The translations under genes were made by a program, and so were the position numbers. Positions 37,778-45,344 of a stretch of DNA of 64,000 nucleotides are shown here, one piece after another (the stretch's first letter is position 1; every line of letters begins with the position of its first letter). The DNA is from Candidatus Binatus sp. GTDB taxonomy: Bacteria > Desulfobacterota > Binatia > Binatales > Binataceae. The notes beneath the pieces are model-generated. The model did not search any database, was not told the origin of the DNA, and saw nothing but the letters and a program-made list of their open reading frames with translations. The DNA lies in assembly GCF_036567905.1 (NCBI RefSeq), contig NZ_DATCTO010000101.1:1-64000 (forward strand), given 5' to 3'.

Positions 37778-38641
37778 TCAACCTCCGTGCAAAACGGCTG
37801 CGCCGTTGACGACCAGCGCCGAATCTGCAACCGCGGGCTCGTTGGCGCCGTAAGTAATTCCGCTGTGCAGATAGTGAGCGTCGTAAGTGGGGACAATCGG
37901 ACCGTACGCATCGGCCATTGGCGCGGTCCCAATCGCGAGCTTCAGCGCGTCGTCATTGGGCCCGGGCGCCGCGTCGATCTGGTACTGAACAATCCCGCCG
38001 AGTGTCAAATTGTCTGACGGCGGCGGCCCCGGGTCGGAAGTCGGCGGCGCCACAAACCATATCGAGTCCATCCACGCGCGCGCCGGCTTGAAGAAATCAA
38101 CCGCTGCCGCTGCGGTGGATGCCGCGCCGCTTGGAACACCCTGCCCGGCCGCGAGATTGATCATGACACGGAATACCGCCCATCCCTGGTTCGGCGGATA
38201 CGCATCGCCGCCCCAGGTCGACTGGCCTTCGAGCAGAGTGACCTGCGTCCAACCCAGCGACGCGAGCGCCTGCTTGATCGCCCATGGCGTACCGCGAAAT
38301 CGATGCAACGGGATGGCGCTCATGAGCAGTTCGCGCTCTGCCGCCTCCGTCAGCGTCTGCTCCGAAACCATGCCGCCGGATTCGATCAGATTGTCCACGT
38401 CGATCAGCAAATCGATGCTCGTAAGCGCGTCGACCCCGAGCGACACCGGCGCGATCAATTGCCACAGCGGCGACAAGATGTCGAATTGCCACGCCAGAAA
38501 CGGCAGCGCGCTTTCCACCACCGAGTCGATTCGGTAGACCAGCAGCGTCGTGAGATCGAGCGCCGCGAGCCGCCCGATCAGCACCAGCAACGCCTGCGTG
38601 CGCGTATCGTTGATCGACGGCGCGGCCGAAAGCTCGGGCAT
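37778..38641 (-). CDS. I: Phage tail protein I (P2 gpI-like)
   Basis: 287 aa from the ATG at 38641, which overlaps the stop of the J gene (ATGA). The family mark LHRFRGTPWAIKQALASLGW is intact. P2 gpI is a baseplate/tail-tip protein. The N-terminal LPFLAWQFDILSPLW precedes it, as in P2. Located between J and the fibre genes, exactly as in P2. Confidence 0.88.
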   Translation of the reverse strand: MPELSAAPSINDTRTQALLVLIGRLAALDLTTLLVYRIDSVVESALPFLAWQFDILSPLWQLIAPVSLGVDALTSIDLLIDVDNLIESGGMVSEQTLTEAAERELLMSAIPLHRFRGTPWAIKQALASLGWTQVTLLEGQSTWGGDAYPPNQGWAVFRVMINLAAGQGVPSGAASTAAAAVDFFKPARAWMDSIWFVAPPTSDPGPPPSDNLTLGGIVQYQIDAAPGPNDDALKLAIGTAPMADAYGPIVPTYDAHYLHSGITYGANEPAVADSALVVNGAAVLHGG

Positions 38642-39813
38642 CAGCTGTGCTCCGTGCTGAACGCCGTCGTCAGCGAGATCAGCGTACAGTTCGCCCACTG
38701 CCCGGCCGTAAGCGTGGTCAGCACCGGCGCCGTGAGCGTCACGCCATAGACACCCGCGACCGACAGCGCCGCAATTATCTGGCTCGGCACGATGTCGCGC
38801 TGAATCTTGGCTGCAAGCTCCAGCGCCAACTCCTGCGCGGCGACGGTCGCCGCGCTAATCGTCGCGGTCGGGTCCGCATCCGAGTAGAGCGTCACAGTCG
38901 CGGTGATCTGGTAGTCCACCTCGGTCACCGCGAGCGCGTTGACCGTGTCGGTGAGCGGACGCACAGTGTCCGCGTTCAGCGCCGCCGACACTTTCGCAAG
39001 CAGCGCGGAGTTCGCGACTCCCGCACTATTTGGCGCCGCCGCCGGCTGCACTGTAATCGGTCCGGTCAGCACGTACGCGTTGACCGATCCGGGGGAAGGA
39101 CTGACAATTTGCGCGTCGATGATCGACGGATCGGTGCCGATCGCAAAAAACCGGTACGCTCCGATCGGACCCGCGACGCTGAACTGATTTGGCGCGGCCT
39201 GAATGCGCGTGCGCAGGTGATCGTCCGTTTCCGGGACGGATCCACCCGTGGTCGTGCTCGTGTTGGTCACGCTCGCGATCAACGCATTCGGATTGAGCTG
39301 GACGTTGACCTGCCCCGCCATATATCCATTCGCAGCCGCTCCTGGAGTTGTCGCCGCGGCGGCGACACTGCCAGTGGTTGCGCCGGCCGCAATGGTGATC
39401 GTCGCGCTGGTCGCGAAGGCAAACTCCCCGTCGTTCGTGCCGGCCAGCGTTCCCGCGGCGATCGTGAAAGGCACCGTCAGCGCGCCGGCCAGCGTGAATT
39501 GGAGCGTCGTCACCGCGGGCTGCGACGCCAGTCGGGTGACGCCTAGCAGTTGACCGAGATAATCGAGCATCGGAAACGACGCGAAGGCAAGCAGATTCTG
39601 CTGCGCTGCATACTGGATCGCATTGCGCACCAGCGATTCGCGGTACGCATACAGGTTGATCAACAGGCGCTCGACCTGCGCCGGGTAAAGCTTTCGGCCC
39701 GCGGCTGCCTCGAACTCGGCAATCATGTCGGCGAGGATCAGGTTTGGATCGAGCCCGTCCGCATCGTTGACGAACACCGGCGGCGGCAGCGATGGAACTC
39801 CTGCACTCATCAA
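38641..39813 (-). CDS. J: Baseplate protein J (P2 gpJ-like wedge)
   Basis: 390 aa. Begins with the baseplate-J pattern LPPPVFVNDADGLDPNLILADMIAEFEAAAGRKLYPAQVERLL and continues with AIQYAAQQNLLAFA, the diagnostic segment of gpJ. The C-terminal portion is beta-rich and repetitive. It forms the wedges of contractile-tail baseplates. Two ATGs at the start (39813, 39810) are equivalent. Confidence 0.92.
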   Translation of the reverse strand: MMSAGVPSLPPPVFVNDADGLDPNLILADMIAEFEAAAGRKLYPAQVERLLINLYAYRESLVRNAIQYAAQQNLLAFASFPMLDYLGQLLGVTRLASQPAVTTLQFTLAGALTVPFTIAAGTLAGTNDGEFAFATSATITIAAGATTGSVAAAATTPGAAANGYMAGQVNVQLNPNALIASVTNTSTTTGGSVPETDDHLRTRIQAAPNQFSVAGPIGAYRFFAIGTDPSIIDAQIVSPSPGSVNAYVLTGPITVQPAAAPNSAGVANSALLAKVSAALNADTVRPLTDTVNALAVTEVDYQITATVTLYSDADPTATISAATVAAQELALELAAKIQRDIVPSQIIAALSVAGVYGVTLTAPVLTTLTAGQWANCTLISLTTAFSTEHS

Positions 39814-39846
39814 CTCATCCTTTCATCGCCGTCGGCGCGGCCCGCA

Positions 39847-40269
39847 CTAGACCGTCGCTCCCGGGACTGTCACGGTCGTGGTCTGAACCGGAGCCGGATT
39901 GGCGCCCAGCTTGAGCTGCCAGTTGAGCGTCACCTCGAGATGCGCGCCCGACTGCGCGCTCCCGTCATTGACGGGTTGCGCCGTCACCGAAACAAGATTT
40001 ACCCGCGGCTCCCAGGTCGTGATTGCCGATGTCAGTTCGCTCACAATTGCGGGTAACGCCAGGTTGATCGGAAAATCGATGTACCGCCAGATATTTGCGC
40101 CAAAAGTCGGCCGCAGCGGATCGCTTCCTTGTGGTGTCGTTACGATTATCCCAAGGCATTGCGCGACGTCGGCGATTCCCTGCATGACCTCACCGATGGC
40201 TCCCAGAGCCAGTGACCAGTCAGCCGAGGTGATATCCGCCAGTGTGATTGCGCCCGCCGGCATCGTCAT
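39847..40269 (-). CDS. W: Baseplate protein W (GPW/gp25 family)
   Basis: 140 aa. The core QGIADVAQCLGIIVTTPQGSDPLRPTFGANIWRYID is the GPW/gp25 lysozyme-like fold used at the baseplate edge of contractile tails. The ATG overlaps the gpV stop (ATGA), and it is followed by gpJ after 33 bp. Confidence 0.92.
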   Translation of the reverse strand: MTMPAGAITLADITSADWSLALGAIGEVMQGIADVAQCLGIIVTTPQGSDPLRPTFGANIWRYIDFPINLALPAIVSELTSAITTWEPRVNLVSVTAQPVNDGSAQSGAHLEVTLNWQLKLGANPAPVQTTTVTVPGATV

Positions 40270-40958
40270 CCCGCCAACACGTCGGTGCTCGCCGTCACGA
40301 TCGTACCCGTCGTCTCGCCCACTTGAACTCTATCGCCGAGCCGCGCGACGCCTGCCAACGGGCCGGTTCCTAGCTGCACCTGTCCGGCCGCCCTGATGAT
40401 GACGTTGCCGATCGAGTCGATCTGAATCTGCGCGCCGTTCGCCGTAACATTGAACGCCGCACCTTGGGGAAGGCTCACGCTCAGAATGTGCTCGGTGCCG
40501 TCGTATTTGACCTCGCCCTGGTCCTGGAACTTCAGATCGAGCAGATGAGCGTGAGCGTCGTACTTGATTTCCGTGGTGTCCTGGAAAAGGAGAGCGAGGA
40601 TGTGCGCGACGCGATCGTAATCGATGCTCGTGCCGTCCTGGAACGCAAGATGAAACTTATCGGCGCTATTCACCGGCGCCACGTCTGCGTCTGAATAAAT
40701 CGCGCCCAGCACCGCGCCTGCTTCATCGCGCAGATCCATCAGGCATACGACCTGTTCGCCGATGTCCGGAATCCAATACGCCTTGTCGTTCTGCGTCTTG
40801 GGAAAAACTACTGGCAGCCACCAGCTGATCACTTCGTCGTAATCCGGAAACACCACCCGCACCTTCGCGCGCGCCGTGTCCTGCTGCTGCACGATCCCGA
40901 CCCGGAGACCGGGATTCAGCGCGGCAAATCGCTCACGGTATTCAATTATGTCGTTCAT
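40266..40958 (-). CDS. V: Baseplate assembly protein V (P2 gpV-like spike)
   Basis: 230 aa from ATG 40958, which overlaps the D gene stop. GLRVGIVQQQDTARAKVRVVFPDYDEVISWWLPVV matches the OB-fold of gpV; the middle VVCLMDLRDEAGAVLGAIYSD and the regular DGTSIDYDR/IKYDAHAHLLDLKFQD repeats form the spike helix. The N-terminus seen further upstream in the frame is excluded because it lies within D. Confidence 0.9.
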   Translation of the reverse strand: MNDIIEYRERFAALNPGLRVGIVQQQDTARAKVRVVFPDYDEVISWWLPVVFPKTQNDKAYWIPDIGEQVVCLMDLRDEAGAVLGAIYSDADVAPVNSADKFHLAFQDGTSIDYDRVAHILALLFQDTTEIKYDAHAHLLDLKFQDQGEVKYDGTEHILSVSLPQGAAFNVTANGAQIQIDSIGNVIIRAAGQVQLGTGPLAGVARLGDRVQVGETTGTIVTASTDVLAG

Positions 40959-41974
40959 GCATTGATCCGCCGTGCTGCAATTGATGTTGAGTAGCCTGTT
41001 GCTCGCGCCAAATGATGCTGCGCCGTCTCGATTAAGTATGTTCCATCCAGCGCGCCCCATCCGCTGAGCTGTACATTGTTTCCCGCCACCAGCACCGTGG
41101 TCCCTGGTCCCTCAATCGATGCGTCCACGAACACCATGTTGTGCAAATGAAGCGCGGCTTCGGCCTTCACCAGCGCTTGCTGCGCGTTCTCACAGCGCGC
41201 GACGATCTTGAGCGTGTCTCCCGTCGGAGAAGGCGGCTCCGCGGACACCGACTGGGTAATCAGTTTTTTCGTGTCAGGATCGAAGTATGAGAATTCCGCA
41301 CCATCGTAGGTTCGGCGCGCCCGGTTCCGAAATGCGAATCGAACCGCATCTGATCTCGTTATAGTCACCACTGCAGGTGCGGACTCGAGCACCGGTCGCG
41401 CGTAAAAGACCAACTGCCCTCCCCGCACTGTGAAATCGAAGTTGTGCTCTCGCGCCAGCCGTTTCAGAAATTCCAAATCCGTCTGGCGCCGTTGAGTGAC
41501 GCGGGCAAACACGACATCGCTCTCGGACTCGGATGACGCCGCCACCATTACCAGCCCATACTTAGCCGCGATTAACGCCGCTATTTCCAGGATGCCCATG
41601 TTCTCGTACGCCGCGGTATTCGCCGTGCGCATCGCCGGTGTGATGTATGCGGCGAGGCAGCGGAGTCTCATCACGTCGGGCGGACCATCCAATTCCAGCT
41701 CGTCGATCTGAAAATCGCCGCAATCCAGCAGGGCCTCGCCGCTATAGCCAATTTGCAGACTGACTATGTCGCCAAGAGCCGGATACCAGGATCCTTGCCA
41801 TCGCTTCGTGGAATTCTCAAGCTCCACTTCCAGGTCGCCCGAAGCGCCATCGAGTTGATCGACATATCTGATCGCAAGAACCATTTGCGATACATCAGCG
41901 GTAATATCCACGCCAGAATAACTGAGTATCCACTGCGGCGAATGAACTGAATACGACGGCGTCGCAGCCATCAT
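40955..41974 (-). CDS. D: Late control protein D (P2 gpD-like)
   Basis: 339 aa. Begins SYSVHSPQWILSYSGVDITADVSQMVLAIRYVDQ and contains GDIVSLQIGYSGEALLDCGDFQID, as in gpD proteins; ends with an ALDGTYLIETAQHHL segment. In P2-like phages it forms the tail-hub gp27-like ring. It shares ATGA overlaps with X (41971) and V (40958), so X-D-V-W are all coupled. Confidence 0.9.
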   Translation of the reverse strand: MMAATPSYSVHSPQWILSYSGVDITADVSQMVLAIRYVDQLDGASGDLEVELENSTKRWQGSWYPALGDIVSLQIGYSGEALLDCGDFQIDELELDGPPDVMRLRCLAAYITPAMRTANTAAYENMGILEIAALIAAKYGLVMVAASSESESDVVFARVTQRRQTDLEFLKRLAREHNFDFTVRGGQLVFYARPVLESAPAVVTITRSDAVRFAFRNRARRTYDGAEFSYFDPDTKKLITQSVSAEPPSPTGDTLKIVARCENAQQALVKAEAALHLHNMVFVDASIEGPGTTVLVAGNNVQLSGWGALDGTYLIETAQHHLARATGYSTSIAARRINA

Positions 41975-42213
41975 GCACTCGCCGTCTGAGACATTTTCCA
42001 GGGCGGCAAGTCGGCCGTGACCACCGCGCTCTTTTGCAGAATCGGCACGGCGATCGATATTCCGGCATCGAACACCGGCTCAATCGGTACACTCGGATTA
42101 GCCATTATGATCGGAGAATAGTCAGTCGGATCGCCATAGTATTGCCAGGCTAACAGGTCCCAGCGTTCACCGGCCGTCGTAGTGTGAAGTATGAACTGTC
42201 CAGACGGAGTCAT
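41971..42213 (-). CDS. X: Tail protein X (P2 gpX-like, LysM type)
   Basis: 80 aa. Pattern GERWDLLAWQYYGDPTDYSPIIMANPSV is a LysM-like fold with the typical W-x2-YGDP. gpX attaches near the tail hub and shares ATGA overlaps with U upstream and D downstream. Confidence 0.88.
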   Translation of the reverse strand: MTPSGQFILHTTTAGERWDLLAWQYYGDPTDYSPIIMANPSVPIEPVFDAGISIAVPILQKSAVVTADLPPWKMSQTASA

Positions 42214-42797
42214 CGCGCGGCGCTCCTCACGATGACTGCGGCGGGCACGTCGTCCGCTTCAAGATTGGGGCCGCTTGTGCCGGTCGCGGACGGGATACTG
42301 AGCAACGCCGAAACGCCTGGCGTGGATCCGTCCGAAGCACTGCCGGCAATTCCGGTCGACGCCGTCGTTATTCCTAGCGGAGAAAATGTCGCAATGGGCA
42401 GCGCGCCGGAAGCAAGTTGCGGATCAGCTATCCATTCTTTGAGTGCGAGTGCGACCCTGATGGCTATCGGCGCACCGCCCGCCGACAGTTGCTGCGATTT
42501 CATTTTGATCGATTCGATCACAAAGAACCCGCGGAATCCTCCATTGCCAAATACCAGCGGCAGCGCGAGATGCTGCGCAGCTGTCGCGCGCAATAGCGCC
42601 AGCTGCACGGCGGGATTCGTGAATGACGAGTGCCACATCAGCTCGAACTTGAGCCGCTCGAGATCGTCGCCGACCCATTGCAGCCGCGGTTTGCTTTCAA
42701 TCACTCGCTGCTCGGCGAAATCGTATGCCCCTGCCGATTCGTAGCCTTCCGGAGAGCCAACCACCTCGAACTGAATATCGCCCAATGCTGCGAACAA
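42210..42797 (-). CDS. U: Tail protein U (P2 gpU-like)
   Basis: 195 aa. MFAALGDIQFEVVGSPEGYESAGAYDFAEQRVIESKP is the gpU start, with KPRLQWVGDDLERLKFELMWHSSF following. In P2, gpU sits between the tape measure and X, as here. The C-terminal third (from about residue 120) extends beyond the core and is Ala/Gly/Ser-rich. Confidence 0.9.
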   Translation of the reverse strand: MFAALGDIQFEVVGSPEGYESAGAYDFAEQRVIESKPRLQWVGDDLERLKFELMWHSSFTNPAVQLALLRATAAQHLALPLVFGNGGFRGFFVIESIKMKSQQLSAGGAPIAIRVALALKEWIADPQLASGALPIATFSPLGITTASTGIAGSASDGSTPGVSALLSIPSATGTSGPNLEADDVPAAVIVRSAAR

Positions 42798-42808
42798 GTA
42801 ATCGCTCC

Positions 42809-43915
42809 TCAGAACTGCGCGCGCTCGCGCCGCGCTGATTCTCGCTTCAATTGATTGAACAATTCCTCGCGATGCGCCCGCAGTGCGCCAATCGCATCAC
42901 GCTCTACATTGCCACCCGCCGCCGGCGCGTTGATCACGACCGTCGGCGACGAGTTGATGGTGATCCTAGTGCGCATGCTGCGGTTATTCGGACCGCGAGC
43001 GTTGCCCGATGGTTCCGCGAACTCGCGCTGCGAAAGATTTGCGGGCGGAATCACTGCGCGAATCGATGAAGCCATGCGTGCGCTCGCGAGGAAGCCTGTC
43101 CCAGCGAACGCCATTCGCTCCGCTTCGAGACTTCCCCGCGATCGACTCGAACCCCGCCCTGCATCTGATCTCGGCAACGATTCCGTATTCGCGACAACCA
43201 TCGTCTGGGCAACTTCGTTGGCGTGGTGCGTCTGCTCGGCGAAATCGCTCGAACTTTTCAATCCGGATTCCGTCCCGCGTCGGCCCGCGATGGAAATCGC
43301 CCAGGCTACGGTTCCCGATTCAACTGCGCGTTCAACCCGTGACAAAGCATCCCTCGCGAGAGACATTTCCCGAATTTCCCGAAACAAGCGGCCGCCGGCG
43401 TCGACCCTTACCGTCGTGCGATGCCACGCATTCGCATGACCGCCACTCGTTCCTCTTGACTCTCCATCGATCGCGCCATCCGAATCCTTCAGGCGCGCCA
43501 TCGAAGTTGCCGCCCCGTTTCCCCCGATGCTGTGACTTACTCGCGCAGTCGTCTTCAGCGCCTCGGCGCCCGTGGTGAACGTCCGAATCAATTGCGCGGC
43601 GCTCCCAGTCTTTTTCCCACCGTTTCTTCCACTTCGACCTGCACCGTCGTCCACTCGGCTCTGAGAGCCATCGCTATGAGTTTCTTCGTTCGTGAGAGAT
43701 CCCGTTTCCGAAGGATGATCGTAGTTCGGGAAGGAAGCATGCGCGGGAAGTTGCCAGCGATAACCTGCGGCCGTCGCGATGCTCGCGGCAGCCCGCGCTA
43801 CCCGCGCGCCTTCTCGTACGAAGCCGGCCAGCCGGTCAAGGTGGCTGAGCGCGCGCGCCGCCTTCGATCCGCTAATCTCCGTCGGCATGCCGATTGTCCT
43901 GGATTGCCTCGCCAT
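42809..43915 (-). CDS. Short tape-measure-like tail protein
   Basis: 368 aa, much shorter than typical tape measure proteins. It is called by position between E/E' (plus the RRM gene) and U, the slot of P2 gpT. The sequence is rich in Arg, Ser, Ala and Gly, has helical stretches and no clear transmembrane helix. It ends with RAHREELFNQLKRESARRERAQF, a C-terminal helix seen in tape-measure-like proteins. At about 1.5 angstrom per residue a very short tail (near 50-60 nm) is implied. It could be a scaffold of another kind. Confidence 0.55.
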   Translation of the reverse strand: MARQSRTIGMPTEISGSKAARALSHLDRLAGFVREGARVARAAASIATAAGYRWQLPAHASFPNYDHPSETGSLTNEETHSDGSQSRVDDGAGRSGRNGGKKTGSAAQLIRTFTTGAEALKTTARVSHSIGGNGAATSMARLKDSDGAIDGESRGTSGGHANAWHRTTVRVDAGGRLFREIREMSLARDALSRVERAVESGTVAWAISIAGRRGTESGLKSSSDFAEQTHHANEVAQTMVVANTESLPRSDAGRGSSRSRGSLEAERMAFAGTGFLASARMASSIRAVIPPANLSQREFAEPSGNARGPNNRSMRTRITINSSPTVVINAPAAGGNVERDAIGALRAHREELFNQLKRESARRERAQF

Positions 43916-43953
43916 CTAATGATTCGCTCTGATGCCGCGATTGCGGGGTTCAA

Positions 43954-44238
43954 CTAAGCTCGCGCGAGATTACGTTCGAATGGGCGGCGCTGCGAGGTCG
44001 CGGCCTCGACTCGCAACGGACGTCCTGCGAGTTCCTTGCCGTTCATCGCCCGGAGCGCGACCGCAGCGTCGTCTTCATTCGTCATCTCGACAAATCCGAA
44101 CCCGCGCGAGCGTCCGTCGAATCGGTCACGCACGATCTCGGCTCGTTCCACTGCGCCGCTCTCGGCAAATGCCGCACGCAAATCGCCGTCGCCCAGCGAA
44201 AAACTCAGGTTCCCTACGAATAGTCTCACTCCCATCAT
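43954..44238 (-). CDS. Single-RRM RNA-binding protein within the tail operon
   Basis: 94 aa. A complete RNA-recognition motif: RNP2 LFVGNL (residues 6-11) and RNP1 RGFGFVEM (45-52), with the intervening AFAESGAVERAEIVRDRFDGRS and AMNGKELAGRPLRVEAA typical of bacterial cold-shock-type RRM proteins. It starts two bases after a 20-codon reading frame that itself overlaps the E' stop, and 38 bp before the tape-measure start. Phage tail operons do not normally carry an RRM gene, so it has been recruited or inserted. Confidence 0.9.
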   Translation of the reverse strand: MMGVRLFVGNLSFSLGDGDLRAAFAESGAVERAEIVRDRFDGRSRGFGFVEMTNEDDAAVALRAMNGKELAGRPLRVEAATSQRRPFERNLARA

Positions 44239-44239
44239 C

Positions 44240-44302
44240 TCACCGTCTCGCTTGATTAGTTACTTCACGCATTGCGCCATAGTCACTGCAATTACTACTC
44301 AT
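44240..44302 (-). CDS. Possible 20-aa coupling peptide
   Basis: ATG at 44302 overlaps the stop of the E' frame (ATGA), and the stop (44240-44242) lies just before the RRM ATG at 44238 (TGAGATG). The order suggests translational coupling from E' through this frame to the RRM gene. The peptide (MSSNCSDYGAMREV...) has no recognisable feature, and it could be chance. Confidence 0.3.
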   Translation of the reverse strand: MSSNCSDYGAMREVTNQARR

Positions 44303-44759
44303 GATTCGCTCCCTCCGCCGCGTTCGACGCGCATCCGTTCATAATCCGTCATCGCGTCGAGCCAGTACGACAGCTCCGCAAAGTCCATCCCGCTCAACTC
44401 CTGGACTGAGAATCCGGATTGAACGAGGCCTGCGAAGCTCGCTGCGGAGGGCGGTCGAAATTTTCGCCAATCACCTCGGCCTGCAGCGCCATCACGTCGG
44501 CAAGATCCATCTCGAGCACGTCCTCGTATACGATTTTGCGCCCGTCCACGCGCGTCAGTTCCGCGATTAGCGCAAATATCACCGCGCTTGCGTCGCCACC
44601 CGCCGCCGCCCGTTGCGCCCGCATCAAATCCCGTCCATGACCTTTGCGCACCTCGGCACGCGCGCCCGAGGGTAGGTCGATGAGCTGGGCGTCTTCGTCC
44701 TCCTTCGGTTCCGCGCCACCGATGCGGACTCCATTCACCGTAATTTCATCGGTCTTCAT
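44299..44759 (-). CDS. Tail assembly chaperone, -1 frameshift product (gpE+E'-like)
   Basis: The 121-aa E-like frame contains the slippery heptamer A AAT TTC (44463 to 44457, gene orientation). A -1 slip there continues in the second frame through SVQELSGMDFAELSYWLDAMTDYERMRVE to the TGA at 44299, giving about 153 aa. Such E/E' pairs with -1 slippage are standard in P2 and other tailed phages and set the ratio of tape-measure chaperones. The second-frame sequence is plausible protein, in line with an extended E' domain. Confidence 0.75.
44394..44759 (-). CDS. E: Tail assembly chaperone E (zero-frame product)
   Basis: 121 aa. IDLPSGARAEVRKGHGRDLMRAQRAA resembles the tail-assembly proteins that carry the tape measure in P2/Mu-type phages, and REGKIVYEDVLEMDLADVMALQAEV-type C-terminal helix (here VDGRKIVYEDVLEMDLADVM) matches. 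It lies between tail tube and tape measure as expected. The -1 extension is described separately. Confidence 0.85.
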   Translation of the reverse strand: MKTDEITVNGVRIGGAEPKEDEDAQLIDLPSGARAEVRKGHGRDLMRAQRAAAGGDASAVIFALIAELTRVDGRKIVYEDVLEMDLADVMALQAEVIGENFDRPPQRASQASFNPDSQSRS

Positions 44760-44800
44760 TAGTCATCGCCCCTGTCTTTCGGTTTCAATGCCATACCCGG

Positions 44801-45319
44801 TCAGCCGCCGAGATTTGAGCGGAAAGTACTCAGTTGGTCGACGCCGCCAACCACGTAGATATTGGCGAATACGTCGTACAAGTAGATTTGGACTCCCGCC
44901 ACGTATAACTCACAGTGATAGATACTTATGACCGACGTGGTTTCAACCATTTTATGCTGGCGGAAGGTGGGACTTCCGGCGTCCTTGAAGATTCCCGTCA
45001 TCAGGTACACGACCGGGAGCTGCGCGCTTCGGCCCTGACTGGTGTACTGTTCCAGATTTCCGCGCGCCTGGAAGGAATGGGTCAGGAACGGACTGGTTGA
45101 CATCGTAAGCGTACCCGCGTCGAACGAGGTCCACTTGATTTTTGACTCGAGTTTGTCCACGCCCGCCCACAGCTCAGCCGTTCCGGCCATCCCCAGGCCC
45201 TTGTAGTCAATCATCTTGTGCTTTGGATTGGCGATCTCGATCTCTTCGGCGCGGCCGAGCAGGCCGACGCCGTCGATGTATATATTTGCGTTAGTCAGTG
45301 AGTTGATCTGGATATTCAT
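44801..45319 (-). CDS. FII: Major tail tube protein (P2 FII-like)
   Basis: 172 aa, the usual size. INSLTNANIYIDGVGLLGRAEEIEIANPKHKMIDYKGLGM is the family start, with KWTSFDAGTL next. It forms the inner tube of the contractile tail and follows the sheath gene by 25 bp, as in P2. Confidence 0.95.
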   Translation of the reverse strand: MNIQINSLTNANIYIDGVGLLGRAEEIEIANPKHKMIDYKGLGMAGTAELWAGVDKLESKIKWTSFDAGTLTMSTSPFLTHSFQARGNLEQYTSQGRSAQLPVVYLMTGIFKDAGSPTFRQHKMVETTSVISIYHCELYVAGVQIYLYDVFANIYVVGGVDQLSTFRSNLGG

Positions 45320-45344
45320 CCTGTTCCCCTGGGTTCCGCGCGAG

